From Candidatus Hodarchaeota archaeon (GTDB lineage: Archaea; Asgardarchaeota; Heimdallarchaeia; Hodarchaeales; YT1-057): a stretch of DNA of 6,258 bases. Every line of letters starts with the position of its first letter. Position 1 is the first letter of the stretch. Below, piece after piece: positions 1 through 5,462 of this stretch. Position numbers and translations under genes: made by a program. The notes below the pieces were generated by a model, which was given only the letters and a program-made list of their open reading frames with translations, made no database searches and was not told where the DNA came from. The stretch covers positions 1 through 6,258 of the forward strand of contig JAEOTI010000382.1 in assembly GCA_016839955.1 (NCBI GenBank), read 5' to 3'.

Positions 1-96
1 GTTTTTCACCCTTCGTAAGGAATTAACATACAGTAAAAGGATAATTAATAGGTGCTTTGTGGGAACATAAATTTTTTGTAGTTAATTTTCTAACTT

Positions 97-113
97 AAAT
101 TTTATACTTAATA
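97..113 (+). promoter_or_regulatory. putative TATA-type promoter of the nuclease gene
   Basis: An AT-rich element with the core TTTATA at 101-106 lies about 30 bases before the ATG at 136. In an archaeon, transcription would begin about 25 bases downstream of such a box, close to 130, giving a very short leader. Only a weak AAGG (128-131) stands before the start codon, which fits a near-leaderless transcript. Read as a bacterial promoter, TATACT (103-108) would pair with TTGTAG (76-81) at a 21-base spacing, which is too long. Bases 1-96 show no gene I can support. This is inference from base composition and position only. Confidence 0.35.
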
Positions 114-135
114 CCCAAGGAAGGAACAAGGCTTA

Positions 136-1101
136 ATGTCAGTAAATCCAGTTGAAAACTCAATATCTTGGTTAGCCACCATTGAGAAAATGGTGAAACA
201 GAAATCATACAAACCGATATTGCTCTTATCAGTGATTGCAGAACTAGAACAAGGAAACATTAATGAAAATAATATCCCCTTAACTGAATCTATCACTGAG
301 CGTTTCAATGCTTTCTACAAGGGAATTGGAAATGAACAGGCACAAAAAAAGGCTCACCTACCTTATTATTATCTGAAGACCGATATATGGTCGATTCATT
401 GGAAGCCAGGAGCCTCTCAAAAATGTCCCAGCTCTGACCGAGGAGCAAAAAATCAGATTGATTATGTTTCGTTTAAGCCAGGATTCTTTGAACCTTTAAA
501 AAACCAACAGATTCGAAATATCATTAAAGAAAGATTATTCCTCAAAGCGGAAGAAGACATTCGTCAAAAAGATCCTTTCAAGAACGAGCTCTTCATACCT
601 CCGAAGAATATTCCCGAGATCATTGAGAAAAATTTTGGAAAAACGCTATCGGATATCGAGGAAGAATCTCAATTCGATACTGATCAATTAACGCTTGACT
701 TTGCACAAGAAAAGCTATTACAGGAATTTCTTGTTAAACGTTGGAATGACATACCAGAATTCCGTGAAAGAGATTTACAGATCTTTCGGGGAGCAAATAT
801 AGGTGTGGAGTACAACACTGAAACAGCGGGAAGGATAGATATCTTAGCTGAAGATAGAAATAGTAGAGATCTCACTGTTATCGAGTTAAAACGGGGTCTA
901 GGTGGAGAACGACATTTAGGCCAACTTTTACGTTATATGGGATGGGTACGAACGAAGCTATCAGAGGGGAAAAACGTTTTTGGGTTATTAATTGCCTCGA
1001 AATTTAAGGAGTCCGTACAATATGCCATTCAAGAACTGCAAACAGTGTCATTAATGGAATATGAACTCAAATTTCGACTCCTTCCAATTAAATTCTTATA
1101 A
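136..1101 (+). CDS. two-domain endonuclease: sulfur-binding-like (SBD/McrA-type) N-terminus plus NucS-like PD-(D/E)XK C-terminus
   Basis: Likely a DNA endonuclease of 321 residues that reads a DNA modification or structure and cleaves. Residues about 10-120 resemble the N-terminal domain of McrA/HNH-type enzymes that binds phosphorothioated DNA: a KPILLL helix (26-31), a polar NNIPLT strand (45-50), then the LPYYYLKTDIW segment (75-85), whose P76/Y77 match the Pro/Tyr positions lining the sulfur pocket in that family. Residues about 189-321 form a NucS/DUF91-like restriction fold: E192 or E197 in the helix, D235 in GRIDIL, E250 and K252 in VIELKRG, and Q263 and Y267 in GQLLRYMGW. All catalytic positions look intact. 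The usual HNH domain is absent and replaced by the PD-(D/E)XK domain. The ATG at 136 follows a TATA-like element. A MazG-type gene follows after 29 bp. The nuclease fold is secure. The sulfur-binding assignment is family-level, and no dnd or ssp modification genes lie in the window. It could instead read methylated or unmodified DNA. Confidence 0.8.
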   Translation: MSVNPVENSISWLATIEKMVKQKSYKPILLLSVIAELEQGNINENNIPLTESITERFNAFYKGIGNEQAQKKAHLPYYYLKTDIWSIHWKPGASQKCPSSDRGAKNQIDYVSFKPGFFEPLKNQQIRNIIKERLFLKAEEDIRQKDPFKNELFIPPKNIPEIIEKNFGKTLSDIEEESQFDTDQLTLDFAQEKLLQEFLVKRWNDIPEFRERDLQIFRGANIGVEYNTETAGRIDILAEDRNSRDLTVIELKRGLGGERHLGQLLRYMGWVRTKLSEGKNVFGLLIASKFKESVQYAIQELQTVSLMEYELKFRLLPIKFL

Positions 1102-1117
1102 TTAATGCACTATGCTC

Positions 1118-1124
1118 AGGTGAG
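1118..1124 (+). promoter_or_regulatory. Shine-Dalgarno site of the MazG-type gene
   Basis: AGGTGAG ends six bases before the ATG at 1131 and matches the archaeal-type anti-SD complement. It lies in the 29-bp gap after the nuclease stop, which suggests both genes are translated from one mRNA. Confidence 0.6.
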
Positions 1125-1130
1125 AAAATT

Positions 1131-1445
1131 ATGGAAACGATCTACAATAAAGCAATTAGAGATAAAATCCCTGGGATTATTGAAGCCAAGGGTCTAAGAT
1201 GTGAGATCAGAACTCTTAAGAATGGAGAGTACTTACCCCATTTAGAGAAGAAATTGGAGGAGGAAATAAAAGAATATTACCAAACAAAAAGTATAGAGGA
1301 ATTAGTTGATCTATTAGAAGTAGTGTATAGGATAATTGAGTTACGAGGAGTATCATCATCTGAGATTGAAGAAATAAGAACAAGAAAGAATTTGGAAAGG
1401 GGATCTTTCTCAAAAAATCTGTTTCTTGTGAAAACGAGTGGATAA
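1131..1445 (+). CDS. MazG-superfamily house-cleaning NTP pyrophosphatase (COG4997-like)
   Basis: A complete 104-residue all-alpha NTP pyrophosphatase, expected to hydrolyse a non-canonical or damaged (deoxy)nucleoside triphosphate to the monophosphate and pyrophosphate in the cytosol. The opening (NKAIRDKIPGIIEAKG, residues 6-21) is the hallmark of the COG4997/PRA-PH-like branch. The metal-binding acidic clusters follow: EExxE at 44-48 in KLEEEIKEY, and ExxD at 57-60 in EELVDLLEVV. The ending RGSFSKNLFL (90-99) matches the usual RGGF.K..FL close of the family, so the gene is not truncated. Family members are about this long. It sits 29 bp after the modification-reading nuclease with its own good Shine-Dalgarno site, so it is probably co-transcribed. 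MazG-type enzymes occur both as housekeeping genes and in defence islands; which applies here, and the substrate, cannot be read from the sequence. Confidence 0.85.
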   Translation: METIYNKAIRDKIPGIIEAKGLRCEIRTLKNGEYLPHLEKKLEEEIKEYYQTKSIEELVDLLEVVYRIIELRGVSSSEIEEIRTRKNLERGSFSKNLFLVKTSG

Positions 1446-1506
1446 CTAACAGTATACGTTGCAATAACAGTATTCTCTAAATATATTCTAAAATTACATC
1501 TTTCAG

Positions 1507-1514
1507 AAAGTGAT
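1507..1514 (+). promoter_or_regulatory. Shine-Dalgarno-like site that decides the DUF6998 gene start
   Basis: AAAGTGAT contains GTGAT, complementary to the extended archaeal anti-SD, and ends four bases before an ATG at 1519. A GTG at 1510 in the same frame would lie inside this site and has no SD of its own, so the ATG at 1519 is preferred. A TATA-like TAAATATAT at 1478-1486 could give the gene its own promoter. Confidence 0.4.
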
Positions 1515-1518
1515 TTTG

Positions 1519-1968
1519 ATGTCTGTGAGTCGTGTTCGCGCTATTATTAAGGAAATTTTCGAATTACAAAATGAATTGAGACGAATTGCTCCTAATTTTA
1601 ATTGGGGTGGATTAGGAAATTTGTTAGGGGATTATGGAGAATATATGAGTCTAAAGTCGTATGATTTGACTCCTGCTCCAACTGGTACAAAAGATCACGA
1701 TGCTTTAACAAAGGATGGACTGACTGTACAGATTAAAACAAATCGTTGGGCATCTCAGATAGGATTCAGGGGTGTTTCTGACTTATTGCTTGTAATGCAC
1801 GTAACCGATGAAGCTGAAATAAACGAATTGTATTATGGTTCAGCTAAAGCCGTTTTAAAGGAAGCACGATACTCAGAGCGCGATAATAAACACATGATTG
1901 CAATATCTAAACTAAAACAATTAACTAAAAAGGAAAAAATACAGAATCTAAATAAATTTCTTGATTAA
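1519..1968 (+). CDS. DUF6998-type protein, possible restriction-fold nuclease
   Basis: A 149-residue protein of the DUF6998 type, recognised from its conserved core NWGGLGNLLGDYGEY (28-42) and the later SQIGFRG, DLLLV.HV and YYG segments, ending with an ARYS.RDNK.MIAISKLK stretch (about 116-133). Its function is not established. The spacing of E41 (GDYGEY), D61 (DHDALT) and Q71-I72-K73 (VQIKT) resembles the E...D...(E/Q)xK active site of PD-(D/E)XK enzymes, including variants with Gln in place of Glu, so a DNA-cleaving or DNA-binding role is plausible but inferred. Residues 1-25 form an amphipathic helix (SVSRVRAIIKEIFELQNELR). The gene lies 73 bp downstream of the MazG-type gene on the same strand and convergent with the exonuclease gene beyond. 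Length and both ends look complete. The longer GTG start at 1510 was rejected on Shine-Dalgarno placement. Confidence 0.75.
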   Translation: MSVSRVRAIIKEIFELQNELRRIAPNFNWGGLGNLLGDYGEYMSLKSYDLTPAPTGTKDHDALTKDGLTVQIKTNRWASQIGFRGVSDLLLVMHVTDEAEINELYYGSAKAVLKEARYSERDNKHMIAISKLKQLTKKEKIQNLNKFLD

Positions 1969-1989
1969 AAATCAGTGAAGACAAAATAA

Positions 1990-2018
1990 TCTCGACGTCC
2001 AATCGGGCATTGACGAGA
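1990..2018 (+). repeat. imperfect hairpin in the convergent intergenic gap
   Basis: TCTCG (1990-1994) pairs with CGAGA (2014-2018), and GTC/GAC inside can extend the stem across a three-base bulge. It stands 22 bases after the DUF6998 stop and could help end the plus-strand transcript, but no T-run follows, so I do not call it a terminator. The 1969-2108 gap separates convergent genes and holds no coding sequence I can support. Confidence 0.35.
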
Positions 2019-2020
2019 GT

Positions 2021-2033
2021 TGATATAATATCA
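2021..2033. repeat. 13-base AT palindrome
   Basis: TGATAT-A-ATATCA is a perfect 6-bp inverted repeat around one central A, directly after the preceding hairpin. In such AT-rich DNA this may be chance. It could be a small dyad operator, but no gene start lies next to it. Confidence 0.25.
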
Positions 2034-2108
2034 TATAACTAACGTTAAACAAACTTTATAGCAATCTCTGATATCAATATGTTGCAAAACTGCAGATGTA
2101 GAATTAAA

Positions 2109-2786
2109 TTACCTTAACAAATATGTCCAATCTATTTTAATAGTTCTATTCTCAATAAATTTTCCAAATTTCTTATGAGGATATATGAGTTGACCATTTT
2201 TAAGCACATAACAAAAGATCCATGCTGTAAGTTCCAAATCTCTTCTCAAATACTCCTTAACCTCTGAATATCTTCCTTCTTTCCACAATTTAGGAATTAT
2301 TAATGTGTCTTCTGTTTTTGTCATTCCTAGATTCAATTTTCCTAGATCATTGAGACCAATGTATTCTTCTGTTCTCTTATAGAGTAGAGCAAATGTATCT
2401 ATTGTTTTAACTTCCAGATTCTTGATAAAATCTGCTGTAAGATATTCTTCGACCACTACGTAATCAAATCGTAGTAGATTATGCCCAATAATGATATCAT
2501 ATTCACTTAATTTCTTTTTTAACTGTCCAGTGTCTGTTTCAGTATAATAATCATATTTTGGGAAATCTTCTTTTTGATCAAATGTTAATACTCCAGCAAT
2601 AGCCATTCCGATTTCTTTCAATATCATGGGAAAATGTTGCTTTTTTTCAGATGATGATAGATCTTCCCATTCTGGAACAATGTCTTTGAATAGTTGTTTT
2701 GTTTCAATATCAAAGAATGCTATTGTCTTCCCTGAGAATTTCTTGAGTTCGAATAACAGATTGCCAATATTTTCATTAGTACTCAT
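2109..2786 (-). CDS. stand-alone DEDDy-type 3'-5' exonuclease (RNase H-like fold, YprB/RNase_H_2-like)
   Basis: A 225-residue RNase H-fold exonuclease, expected to remove nucleotides from 3' ends with two metal ions. The DEDDy motifs are all visible: Exo I D26 and E28 in FFDIET (24-29), Exo II D108 in GHNLLRFDYV (101-110), and Exo III Y179 and D183 in EYLRRDLELTAW (178-189). D130 in TIDT and the LGMTKTED turn (153-160) fit the predicted-exonuclease (RNase_H_2/YprB) group rather than polymerase epsilon DnaQ. In many relatives this domain is fused to a helicase or a polymerase-like module; here it stands alone and complete. GAGGG (2794-2798) lies seven bases before the ATG, supporting this start. 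The start is 28 bases downstream of the DUF2779 remnant, whose preserved end carries a similar YxxxD motif. Substrate (DNA or RNA) is unknown. A role in repair, RNA processing or defence is inference. Confidence 0.85.
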   Translation of the reverse strand: MSTNENIGNLLFELKKFSGKTIAFFDIETKQLFKDIVPEWEDLSSSEKKQHFPMILKEIGMAIAGVLTFDQKEDFPKYDYYTETDTGQLKKKLSEYDIIIGHNLLRFDYVVVEEYLTADFIKNLEVKTIDTFALLYKRTEEYIGLNDLGKLNLGMTKTEDTLIIPKLWKEGRYSEVKEYLRRDLELTAWIFCYVLKNGQLIYPHKKFGKFIENRTIKIDWTYLLR

Positions 2787-2814
2787 CTATAATCCCTCAC
2801 AATTGTATTAACCA

Positions 2815-2952
2815 TTAAATATTAAGCCAGTGTTCGTAGATCATTGCCATAGCCAAAGTATCTAATTCACAATATCTTAGTAGGCCTTTAACAATTTCTT
2901 TCCTTTCTTGCTGTGATATATCAGTAAATTGGAGTTTCCCATACGGGTGAAA
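2815..2952 (-). pseudogene. C-terminal remnant of a DUF2779 protein
   Basis: The minus strand reads 45 residues before a TAA at 2815-2817: KLQFTDIS (6-13), an acidic/basic helix, then LLRYCELDTLAMAMIYEHW (24-42), the highly characteristic C-terminus of DUF2779 proteins. Full members run to several hundred residues. Here nothing recognisable lies upstream: the frame runs back into the T9 tract and hairpin of a terminator, with no start codon or ribosome site. The retained RYCELD contains the YxxxD exonuclease-III-type motif of the RNase H-like domain. This is most simply the 3' end of a gene whose body was deleted, with the small SMP-like gene now on the upstream side. An alternative is a frameshifted or spliced start that I failed to see. 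Confidence 0.7.
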
Positions 2953-2957
2953 ATGAT

Positions 2958-2993
2958 AAAAAAAAAGTGAAAGAATAGGGATTAATCCCCTAT
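2958..2993 (-). terminator. hairpin plus T9 terminator of the SMP-like gene
   Basis: On the minus strand ATAGGGGATTAATCCCTAT forms a stem (one extra G bulged) built on the perfect palindrome GGGATTAATCCC (2978-2989). A short spacer then leads to nine consecutive T residues (the plus-strand A-run at 2958-2966). It begins nine bases after the stop codon of the small gene, as an intrinsic terminator should. It also cuts off the DUF2779 remnant from any upstream transcript. Confidence 0.75.
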
Positions 2994-3001
2994 CCTAAGA
3001 A

Positions 3002-3127
3002 TTATTTTTTCTTTTTATCTGCTGCTCGCATTGCCCGCGCTTTGAAGTCCTGACTTTTTCCAGACTTATCCGCAGCACTTTGAATCCGACGGGCAGCTTC
3101 TTTAGTCATTTTACTCTTTTTCGACAA
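3002..3127 (-). CDS. SMP-like small basic protein (41 aa), TTG start
   Basis: A 41-residue, Lys/Arg/Ala-rich protein resembling the short seed-maturation-protein-like (SMP) family of microbes: MTKEAARRIQSAADKSG (7-23) followed by a second half FKARAMRAADKKKK (28-41). The pattern TKEAA.RIQSA...F.ARA.RAA is two copies of an A-x-R/A-x-x-A helix motif. The family's function is unknown; it is a small soluble, probably partly disordered protein. I chose the TTG at 3127 because AGGAGATTGA (3131-3140) stands seven bases upstream and because the resulting SKKSK prefix is usual in relatives. The ATG at 3109 would be the alternative (35 residues) and has no such site. It is richer in G+C than the flanking DNA. 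A clear hairpin/T9 terminator follows, so it is probably a monocistronic unit. Confidence 0.8.
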   Translation of the reverse strand: MSKKSKMTKEAARRIQSAADKSGKSQDFKARAMRAADKKKK

Positions 3128-3130
3128 TAT

Positions 3131-3140
3131 TCAATCTCCT
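3131..3140 (-). promoter_or_regulatory. Shine-Dalgarno site supporting the TTG start
   Basis: AGGAGATTGA on the minus strand is the strongest ribosome-binding site in the window. The AGGAGA core (3135-3140) lies seven bases before the TTG at 3127, but 25 bases before the ATG at 3109, which is too far. It therefore decides the longer 41-residue start. Confidence 0.7.
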
Positions 3141-3151
3141 TTTTGTTAGTT

Positions 3152-3192
3152 AGACGGTTAACTCCGAACATATCTGTGACGGAGAACCGACT
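3152..3192 (-). promoter_or_regulatory. stable hairpin in the leader of the SMP-like gene
   Basis: CGGTT (3155-3159) and CTCCG (3162-3166), split by a two-base AA bulge, pair with the continuous CGGAGAACCG (3180-3189). AG/CT extends the stem past one A-A mismatch, and the loop is 13 bases. That is 10 uninterrupted-type pairs, many of them G-C, in AT-rich surroundings. It ends about a dozen bases before the Shine-Dalgarno site of the SMP-like gene, so it could act in the leader on translation or message stability. It could equally be a DNA dyad bound by a regulator. Confidence 0.45.
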
Positions 3193-3443
3193 GGCGCTAA
3201 GAAACTCCCACTATTCGCTTACCAGAATTAACAAAAATATTACGTGTCTCATAAGTCAGAGTGAATTAAACTTAACTGTTAGCGAAGATAGTTGCCTTCT
3301 TCTTCACAATTCTAACCATTCTTTCGCATTTTTTATACAATACTCTCTTCTAGTATCTTAATTCTCAGTCTCAACATTTCAGATCAGTATATATATGCTT
3401 AATTTCTGATTAGAATTTCCTAGCAAGTGAGAAGAATATATCC

Positions 3444-3456
3444 ACTTATATAAAGT
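3444..3456. promoter_or_regulatory. TATA-like element in the gap
   Basis: ACTTATATAAAGT is a near-palindromic match to the archaeal TATA consensus, so direction cannot be told from the box alone. No plus-strand gene follows it; on the minus strand it would drive transcription toward the hairpin and the SMP-like gene. Inference only. Confidence 0.35.
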
Positions 3457-3471
3457 ATTCCTTCTTTGGGT

Positions 3472-3480
3472 AAAAAAAAG
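3472..3480 (-). terminator. T-tract after the SbcC-like gene
   Basis: Eight T residues on the minus strand (plus-strand A-run 3472-3479) lie 27 bases after the ATPase stop codon. There is no good hairpin in front of it. Archaeal termination commonly uses oligo-T alone, so this is a reasonable end for the SbcD/SbcC-like operon. Confidence 0.4.
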
Positions 3481-3506
3481 CTAGATTATATATGAACAAT
3501 TTGGCT

Positions 3507-5462
3507 CTAAATTAATCTTTCCAGTTGCTGTATCAATTTTCCCCCACGTTCTATTAATTTCTCTTCAATATGCTTTTTTGTTATTAATATTATAATTTGC
3601 CATCCAGTTTCCACAAAGTTTTTTATCAACTTCACTTGTTCCTCAAATCTCTCCTCATCAGATGCCAAAAACGGATTTTCCATAAGGATAAACCCTTTAT
3701 CTAAACACTTCTTACCCAAAGCTAGACGGACCGCAAAATAAAGTTGAGATAATTCGCCATGGCTAATTTGATCTAAATTTTGTTTAATATCACTCTCACG
3801 AAGAAGTATGAAGCTTCCTTCATTGGGGTCATAATTTACTTCTTTAAACAAGCCATTTGTTATTTTATTTGTAAATTCTGATATCTTTGTATCAGTATGA
3901 AAAAATTCAGCGATTTTTTGAGTTTCTTTTTCATAAATTTTATCGAAGATGTGATAAGCTTCGGTATTTATTTCCATATCTTTTTCCATCACAGTAACCA
4001 GTTCTCTCAACCATTCTAAAAATCGTTCTAAGGATTCTATATTTGCTATCTCCCATTCAAATACTTCCCCTAAAATGTCCTCAAAATCGAAAGGAAATTT
4101 TGAACAGTTTGTTACTATTGTGTGTAAATTCTTATCGAATGCTTCTTTTTCCTCTCTTAACTTTTCTATATTTACTTCTGTAGTTTTTAAAGTTTCTTTT
4201 AACGCTATAAACTCATCCTCATTAAAATCTAAGGATATGGTTATATCTACTTTGTTTTTTTCTTGATTTAAGATTTGTTGCAGATTTAAATAATTAATTT
4301 CTTCAACCTGAATTCCTTTAAATAACTCTGAATCTTGTAATACACCTTTTGACAGTAGTAATTCAGTGCTTAAAGAATCTATATTCCTTCTATTATCTGT
4401 TAAATATTCTGTGATACTATCGATATCGTCATGTGGTAGCGAAAATTTCTTTGCAACATAGAAAATTTCTCTTTTCAAGTTTTTTCTAGCATTTATTTTA
4501 TTTTTTGTATTAATTACTCCAATAAGACACCAGACTATACCAAGAAGGCCAAAAATTGAGATCAATCCAAGAAGCAATAAATCAGGATTAAGAATGGCAC
4601 TAAGTACAGGAATCAAAGACAAAATGAAAAAGATAATAGTATAATTTCTCCACGTTTTTAATTTTGATTGATAATCTTGGATTGTTTTCGTGTCTAAAAG
4701 GAAATTATTGCACTTTTCTTCTAATTCACTGAACTCTGGCTTCTCTAATTCCTTTACTTTTTCTGCATTATTAATAATAATTTCAAGATGATTTTCTAAT
4801 TTCTTAATTTCCCCAATCTTCTTTCCTTCTTCAAGTATCTCAATCTGATGCGTGATTTCATCTTTTTTTTGCTTTAACTGTGATATCTCAACCAAAAATC
4901 CTATTCCAGACTGGATTAAGTCATTTTCCAGAAAAGATTCAATTTCTGAAATTAAAGTCTTAGCTTTAGTTAACTGAGTCTTTGGTTTATTGAGGTTTTT
5001 ACGATTAGAAAGTTTGCTTGGAGATGTCATTCTCCCTTGTAAGAGCAAATTTTCTTTTATGATTTCTATCTCATCTAAATCAAGACCAATTAATCGTGGG
5101 ATAATATCATGATAAAATTCTTGTCCTTCTGTAATCTCACACATACCATCTTTAATAATAAATATATTATCTAAGTCATCACAGAGGATTTCGGAACAGG
5201 ATTCAATAGTTTGTTTGCCATCAAAAGAAATGTGGTTCTCATCATCATAGATAACTAGTTCACCAATTGGGTAATCTTCTATTATTTCTTGAGAAACCTT
5301 TCTGGCTTTTTTCCTCCCCATGAAGAATTTCTGTAAGGCTTCTAAGATAAGAGTCTTTCCTGAACCATTAGGACCATAAATAACGTTCAACCCATTTTGA
5401 AAAGTAAGATTAATAGACTCAAGTGGACCATACTTTAGGATATTGAGTGATTTGATCTCCAT
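3507..5462 (-). CDS. SbcC/Rad50-like ATPase with a central two-helix membrane segment (YhaN-like)
   Basis: A 651-residue ABC-type ATPase of the SMC/Rad50/SbcC group, expected to dimerise on ATP and regulate the nuclease encoded just upstream. Walker A is GPNGSGKT (30-37). The signature motif is SHGELSQ (567-573), a variant of LSGGxxxQ, and the D-loop region is ASDEERF (600-606). Between the half-ATPases lie coiled coils (about 160-265 and 360-560). In place of a Rad50 zinc hook (no CxxC) there are two hydrophobic helices, about 274-291 and 295-317, separated by NPD and flanked by Lys/Arg, so the protein is probably membrane-anchored. This resembles bacterial YhaN. The coils are short compared with YhaN (about 960 aa) or Rad50 (about 880). 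Oddities: Walker B reads FILMENPF (591-598), with E595-N596 where relatives have Asp-Asp or Asp-Glu, and the Q-loop position (IIKDG, 102-106) has Asp. The ATG overlaps the upstream stop by one base. Confidence 0.9.
   Translation of the reverse strand: MEIKSLNILKYGPLESINLTFQNGLNVIYGPNGSGKTLILEALQKFFMGRKKARKVSQEIIEDYPIGELVIYDDENHISFDGKQTIESCSEILCDDLDNIFIIKDGMCEITEGQEFYHDIIPRLIGLDLDEIEIIKENLLLQGRMTSPSKLSNRKNLNKPKTQLTKAKTLISEIESFLENDLIQSGIGFLVEISQLKQKKDEITHQIEILEEGKKIGEIKKLENHLEIIINNAEKVKELEKPEFSELEEKCNNFLLDTKTIQDYQSKLKTWRNYTIIFFILSLIPVLSAILNPDLLLLGLISIFGLLGIVWCLIGVINTKNKINARKNLKREIFYVAKKFSLPHDDIDSITEYLTDNRRNIDSLSTELLLSKGVLQDSELFKGIQVEEINYLNLQQILNQEKNKVDITISLDFNEDEFIALKETLKTTEVNIEKLREEKEAFDKNLHTIVTNCSKFPFDFEDILGEVFEWEIANIESLERFLEWLRELVTVMEKDMEINTEAYHIFDKIYEKETQKIAEFFHTDTKISEFTNKITNGLFKEVNYDPNEGSFILLRESDIKQNLDQISHGELSQLYFAVRLALGKKCLDKGFILMENPFLASDEERFEEQVKLIKNFVETGWQIIILITKKHIEEKLIERGGKLIQQLERLI

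Larger units (their letters stand above)
3128..3506. other. 379-base non-coding gap upstream of the SMP-like gene
   Basis: No gene is supportable here on either strand: the plus-strand frame at 3080-3361 has no Shine-Dalgarno site, runs antisense over the SMP-like gene and resembles nothing, and minus frames are broken by stops. The stretch holds the hairpin at 3152-3192, a symmetric TATA-like element at 3444-3456, a second AT-rich box around 3387-3396 and the T-tract at 3472-3479. A minus-strand transcript starting near 3415-3420 would give the SMP-like gene an untranslated leader of almost 300 bases, or could encode a separate small RNA. Neither is proven. Confidence 0.5.

Noticed and set aside
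1510..1518. GTG start three codons upstream for the DUF6998 gene
   Set aside because: It lies within the Shine-Dalgarno-like GTGAT that serves the ATG at 1519 and has no ribosome site of its own.
3106..3222. Minus-strand frame ending in TGA that overlaps the internal ATG at 3109 (ATGA), reading MFGVNRLTNKKEIEYCRKRVK-like residues
   Set aside because: Only about 20 codons follow its first ATG, there is no ribosome site, and the hairpin explains the local sequence constraint better. The overlap is probably chance.
3080..3361. Open plus-strand frame of 93 codons in the gap
   Set aside because: It has no Shine-Dalgarno site, its composition is rich in Ser/Leu/Phe/Asn like antisense noise, it resembles no family, and it overlaps the SMP-like gene and its leader in antisense.
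3128..3410. A tRNA or other known structured RNA in the gap
   Set aside because: I found no cloverleaf arms, T-loop consensus or C/D-box motifs; only one good hairpin is visible.
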